NCBI RefSeq assembly: GCF_001723175.1
Contig: NC_064650.1
Location: forward strand, 2,542,001-2,606,000
Reading direction: 5' to 3'
Length of the DNA stretch: 64,000 nucleotides
Origin: Penicillium oxalicum
Taxonomy: Eukaryota; Ascomycota; Eurotiomycetes; Eurotiales; Aspergillaceae
The first letter of the stretch is position 1; each line of letters starts with the position of its first letter. The position numbers were made by a program, and so were the translations under genes. Shown here piece by piece: positions 60,101-64,000 of the stretch. The notes under the pieces are model-generated. The model was not told the origin of the DNA, ran no database searches, and was given only the letters and a program-made list of their open reading frames with translations.

Positions 60101-62200
60101 GTACGCGTCTAATACCTAAAAGGGAGCAGAAAATATTAATTAGAAAGGATCTTCTGCTAAAGGAAAGAGGATTATTACGCGAGATACTATTTAAAAGAGA
60201 AGGTTATTTTTATAGGATTAGTCCTATATATCTTTGATTTTCCGGAAGTAATACCGCTATAACGTATTAAGACGATTCGGTATAAGGCCTAGTAGTATCC
60301 TAGATTTCGAATCCCGCTAGCGCTAAAAGGTATAGTTAAAGAGATATTATAGGAAAGATTATAAAAAGGGGTCCTAGAATATTACGATAGTCCCTACCGA
60401 AATCCTTAGTTTTTAGTACGCAAGAAGAATAGAAAATATTATATAGTAAACGCTATAATATATATTAACAAAGTAATAGTAAGAGATACGAATATACCCC
60501 CTAATACGGACGAATTCGTTAAAGAATTTTTAGGTATAGTAATATCGTCCGCTATTAATCTATTTTCCGGGTATAACTAGATAACTCTAGATAGTCGCGA
60601 TCGAAATATAATAGCGATTCAGACCCGATTAGTTTACTAAGAGACTATATTATTATAAGGGGCTTCGAATTCTGTACTATAATTCTAAAGAGTATTATAT
60701 AGATCCTAGCTAATATTCTGTATATTACTAAACCTTTTATAGATAATATTCCGGTTAAAGGACCTAAGACCTAGTATAATAAACGAGTTTATAAGACTAG
60801 GGATTAGGAGGTTTGTCTTAGAATATATATAAAATCTAGATAAGACCCTATACCTTTTAGAACTTGTAGGAGCGAGAGTTTCTGCAGAAAAATCGTAATT
60901 TATAATATCCGGCCTTAAAATTATAGGCTAGGTATACGATTCTAACGGGCGCAGACCTAATAAGCGGAAAATTTCTAAGTTAGCCGACTAGCCGGTCCCT
61001 ATTAATCGCGATAAGGTGCGCTCTTTTATTAGTCTTATAGTCTACTTTCGAATTCTAGTAAAGGATTTTTAGTATATTATAGCGCGTTATATACGATATT
61101 TAGAAGGATACGATATTCGATTAGGGTAATAATAAACAGAATACCTTTAAGAAGATTAAGGAGATACTATATAGTTTTCTGGCGGTTATACTAGTCGATT
61201 ATAGCTAAAATCTATTAGACCTAACGCTTATAGTAGACGCGTTAAAAATAGGATAGGGTAGCGTTTTGATATAGAAAAGAGAAGGGGTACGACGAGTAGC
61301 ACGATACGAGTTAGGGGTTTAGTCTAAATTAGAGTAAATATACGATACTAGAAAATTAGAATATCGAGGAGTAATAAAGGTATTTAAAAAGCTACGGTAT
61401 TAGCTATATAGGGTAAGGTTTATATTAGAAACTAATACTAATATACTAGTTACGTAGTTAAATCGCTAGCTTTAGACTTACCTAGGGCCTTAGTAACGCG
61501 ATAGCTTACGTAGATTCGGCTTTTCGATTTTGATATAAAGTATATTCCTAGGACGAAAAATAGTACCGCTGATAGCCTATCTAGGAAGCCCGCTACGCCT
61601 AAAGAAATAGAAGAGTAAGAAAAGAGAGAGATATTAATAAATTTATCGTAGCTAAAATCTCTTATCTTCGCGTTACGGTTTCCTAGTAGAAACTATAGTT
61701 TCTATTAAAATTCCTATTCTTAAGAGATTTCTTCTGCAGAAGAAAAACTATCGATACAGAAATTCTAGACGGATTATTTAGAAGAATCTTAGAAAATTAC
61801 AAGGTTCTTAACGATACTATATAGGCCCGCTAAGATATCTCGTAGTAAATTTAGTACGTTTAAGAAAAAGGCTTTAAGATTTATAGTCTAAGATCGATAT
61901 CTATTTTATAGAGGGTATAGCAGAGATCTGATTATACGAAGGGTTTTAGACGATACTAGGATACGAAAAGAGACGCTATAGCGCTTATATAAAGAATTAG
62001 GCTATAAAGGCCGCGAAGCTACTTATAACCTATTAGCTACGCGGTACTATTAGCTAGGAATATATAACGAGACTACGAAATTTGTGCGAGTATACTTCGA
62101 ATACTAGGCGCGTAATCCTATAGACTATATAAACCTACTAGAAGCGTAAGACTAATACGAATCTAGGAGAAATAGTATATTAATACTACCCGCTACCTAA
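57180..62200 (+). pseudogene. Decayed Ty3/Gypsy retrotransposon polyprotein
   Basis: Read through stops and frame changes, the plus strand shows a Gypsy polyprotein in the normal order. A Gag-like segment lies at about 57.23-57.56 kb (TLRFEGRNILEFLDSFKRIY). An aspartic-protease-like segment lies at about 59.19-59.42 kb (EATID, then VNLISLETVRILNLN). Reverse transcriptase lies at about 60.24-60.80 kb (GIVKEIL, the motif LFSGYN standing for the family LFSGYDQ). RNase H lies at about 61.20-61.50 kb. The integrase zinc region lies at about 61.92-62.13 kb (KELGYKGREATYNLLATRYY), where the zinc-ligand His and Cys are replaced by Tyr or Phe and Trp by stop. Such changes follow CA-to-TA and TG-to-TA mutation. 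LTRs are not identifiable. The order protease-RT-RNaseH-integrase places it in Gypsy, not Copia. Confidence 0.85.
58952..59018. repeat. 9-bp minisatellite with mosaic RIP
   Basis: Seven tandem units of CGAATGCTA or CGAATACTA. The two unit types differ only by G or A after T, that is TG versus TA. They look like unmutated and RIP-mutated versions of one unit interleaved in the same array. Confidence 0.9.
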
Positions 62201-64000
62201 TAAGGATAGTTAAAAAGGAGTTATCTAAGTAAGAGATTTAGCGAGTAGATAGCTAGAAGTAAGGATTCTCTAGAAAGTAGATGGCAAAAGCGCTACTAGA
62301 TTCGTTTAGGAGGATATTATCTATAGGTATAGGATGCCTTAGGAGATTATTATTAATTTTAGTCCTAAAATACGTTCGGAAATACGAAATTTTTTAAATC
62401 GTACCGCGTTAACGCTATTTTAATTTCGGTATATAACCCGTAGGAATAGGGCGATTAAGAGAGTAATACGAACGCTAAAAGACGCCTTATCTAAAATAAC
62501 GAATAGGTATAAACTATTAGAGGTATTAAACTAAAATAGTCCTAAAAGCTACCGGCCGCGATACTTACTAACAGAGCGACTTTGTATATATACTAGTATC
62601 TTACTCTTCCGATTTTTATAGACAAGATACTATCTTGGTAGAATTAGATATACCTACCTAGTCGATACTATCTAGGAAAAAGTAGAGATACGCGTAGATC
62701 TAATTACGTTACGAGCTAAATAAATTAAAAGACGAGACTAGGATATCTCTAATATAATAATATAGCTACAGAGGCTAAGAGCTTAGAATAAAGAATATTA
62801 CGACTCGCACAGAAACCTGCGAATTACGCCCCTAAAAGAAAAAGATTTAGTCCTTCTCTATAATACTAGGTTAGAGGACGATATAACGTCTAGAAATAAG
62901 CTCGATTTAGATAGATAGGGCCGTATCGAATTAGAAAAGATCTAAAAAATAGCGTATACGAAATTAAAGAATTAGATAGTCCTATACCGATAGATAAATA
63001 AGGTAAGCGCTAGTATTAATAGTAGTAGGCTAAAAAGATTTTATTACTAGGCGCTCTAGGATAAAAGAAATTTAGATAAGGATAAAAGGATTAAGGCTAA
63101 GAACGGATTACTATCTACTATATAAAGGCGCAGAAGAGGACGGCTACCGCGAGAGGGATAGGGTTAATTAATTTAATATTTTTCTTTATTAAAAAGGTAG
63201 TATATTAATTAGTCTATTTAATACGAATATTTCGGATTTTTTATATTTTTATTAATTTCTCTTAGAAGTAGATTAAATTTATTAGATTTGCTAAATTTTG
63301 TCTTTATTTAGAAATTTAGTAGTTTTTAAGACTATTTTAAAAGGTAATAGAAAAGGAACTTACTAGGGACGGTAAGATTTTTAGGAGAGAGGAAGTCTCC
63401 GGAGAGAGCTTAAATTATAATAATTTTCGCTAAGTACTACAAATTTCTTCTATAGAAGATATCGACCTATAACGATATATTAAACTCTGCGAATTTCTTC
63501 CGCGAAATTTCTTCTAGAAGAATTTAATATAATAGACTAGGCTACGATATCCGCTATAAGCTAGTATCTTAATATTATACCTTCGATACTAAGTAATCGT
63601 TTAATACAAATTACTTCCCCTACTAAGATTATCGAAGAATATATACGCTACCTACGGACTAGGTCTATAAGATAGCAAAGCTCTATCTATATAAGATTTA
63701 CGAAAAAGGATAGGTATTTTTAGACTCGGTCGCGATCGAACTCTATATTTATAAAGATAGCGAATTTTAGAAGGGATATAAGACTTAGGAAGATTTTGAG
63801 GATAGCTAGATAGTAGTAAGAGAAGTAATTAATCGTCGCGAATATAATAAGAACTATATCTAGTAAGTAATATACGTAGCGCTATAAGCTTAGAATAGGG
63901 ACGCTAAAAAGATTATAATTAGAGTCCGAACGAAAACTTTCGCCGAAAAGGTTAGCAAACTAGTAAGGAGCGGGATTAGTTTCGAAGAGATATAGCTCCG
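62200..64000. other. 3' end of the Gypsy relic and unassigned mutated sequence
   Basis: The first kilobase continues the Gypsy pol frame with Leu/Arg-rich remnants ending near a purine-rich GCGAGAGGGATAGGG at about 63150, a possible polypurine tract. From about 63.65 kb a plus-strand reading with many TAG stops (KIAKLYLYKIYEKG and onward) suggests another decayed coding region, of a family I do not recognise. It continues past the window edge. Confidence 0.4.

Larger units (their letters stand above)
51950..64000. repeat. RIP-mutated, transposon-filled AT-rich block
   Basis: About 12 kb with stop codons in every frame, very high TA content, and near absence of CA and TG; many 60-base lines contain none. 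CG, CT and CC are still common, so the mutation is CpA-specific C-to-T on both strands, as expected of repeat-induced point mutation. The block contains hAT-type and Gypsy-type relics, listed separately. It runs off the right edge of the window. Confidence 0.93.

Overview
The window is nuclear DNA from a filamentous ascomycete, most likely a member of the Eurotiales (Aspergillus/Penicillium group). Genes are interrupted by short GT..AG introns of about 45-180 bases, some exons are very small, and the gene set is typical of Pezizomycotina. All calls come from reading the sequence and recalling families; no search was run.

Region 1 to about 51.5 kb is ordinary genic DNA with 16 supportable protein genes. 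In order they are: a 5' fragment of a peroxisomal adenine nucleotide carrier (-), the Rab GTPase Ypt1 (-), an M1 aminopeptidase (-), TFIIH subunit Ssl1 (+), a small KPWE-motif protein resembling the peroxisomal PTS2 co-factor Pex39 (+), a PUF RNA-binding protein (-), a Sly41-type triose-phosphate/sugar-phosphate transporter (+), the 78-kDa iron-sulfur subunit of complex I (+), an XRCC4/Lif1-like repair factor (-), the septation checkpoint protein Byr4/Bfa1 (+), a regulator with an integrase-type H2C2 zinc finger (+), the K/HDEL receptor Erd2 (-), an arginine/serine-rich protein (-), the U2 snRNP protein SF3B2/Cus1 with an apparent frameshift (-), mitoribosomal protein mS33 (-) and an RNase III (+). 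Three ER-Golgi transport genes (YPT1, a SLY41-like gene, ERD2) and two peroxisome-linked genes lie in this one window. Two adjacent genes (SF3B2 and the RS-rich gene) look splicing-related. Long gene-free intervals (14.2-17.5, 25.4-28.6 and 31.8-37.4 kb) hold homopolymer and pyrimidine tracts but no gene I can support.

From about 51.9 kb to the end the DNA changes character. It is AT-rich, full of stop codons in all frames, and almost free of the dinucleotides CA and TG, while CG, CT and CC persist. That is the signature of repeat-induced point mutation (RIP) acting almost only on CpA. Inside this block are a decayed hAT transposase (minus strand, about 54.25-55.6 kb), a decayed Ty3/Gypsy retrotransposon (plus strand, about 57.2-62.2 kb, with gag, protease, RT, RNase H and integrase traces), and a clean 392-bp hAT-type MITE. 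The MITE has near-perfect terminal inverted repeats, an exact 8-bp target duplication and arrays of the palindrome ACTCGCGAGT. Further one-sided copies of the same terminus lie nearby.

The observations most worth following up are the MITE and its subterminal palindromes, the non-random CAGA/TCTG context of surviving CpA sites, a short palindrome that recurs out of frame through the dead Gypsy element, the integrase-derived zinc finger in a host regulator, and the Pex39-like gene.
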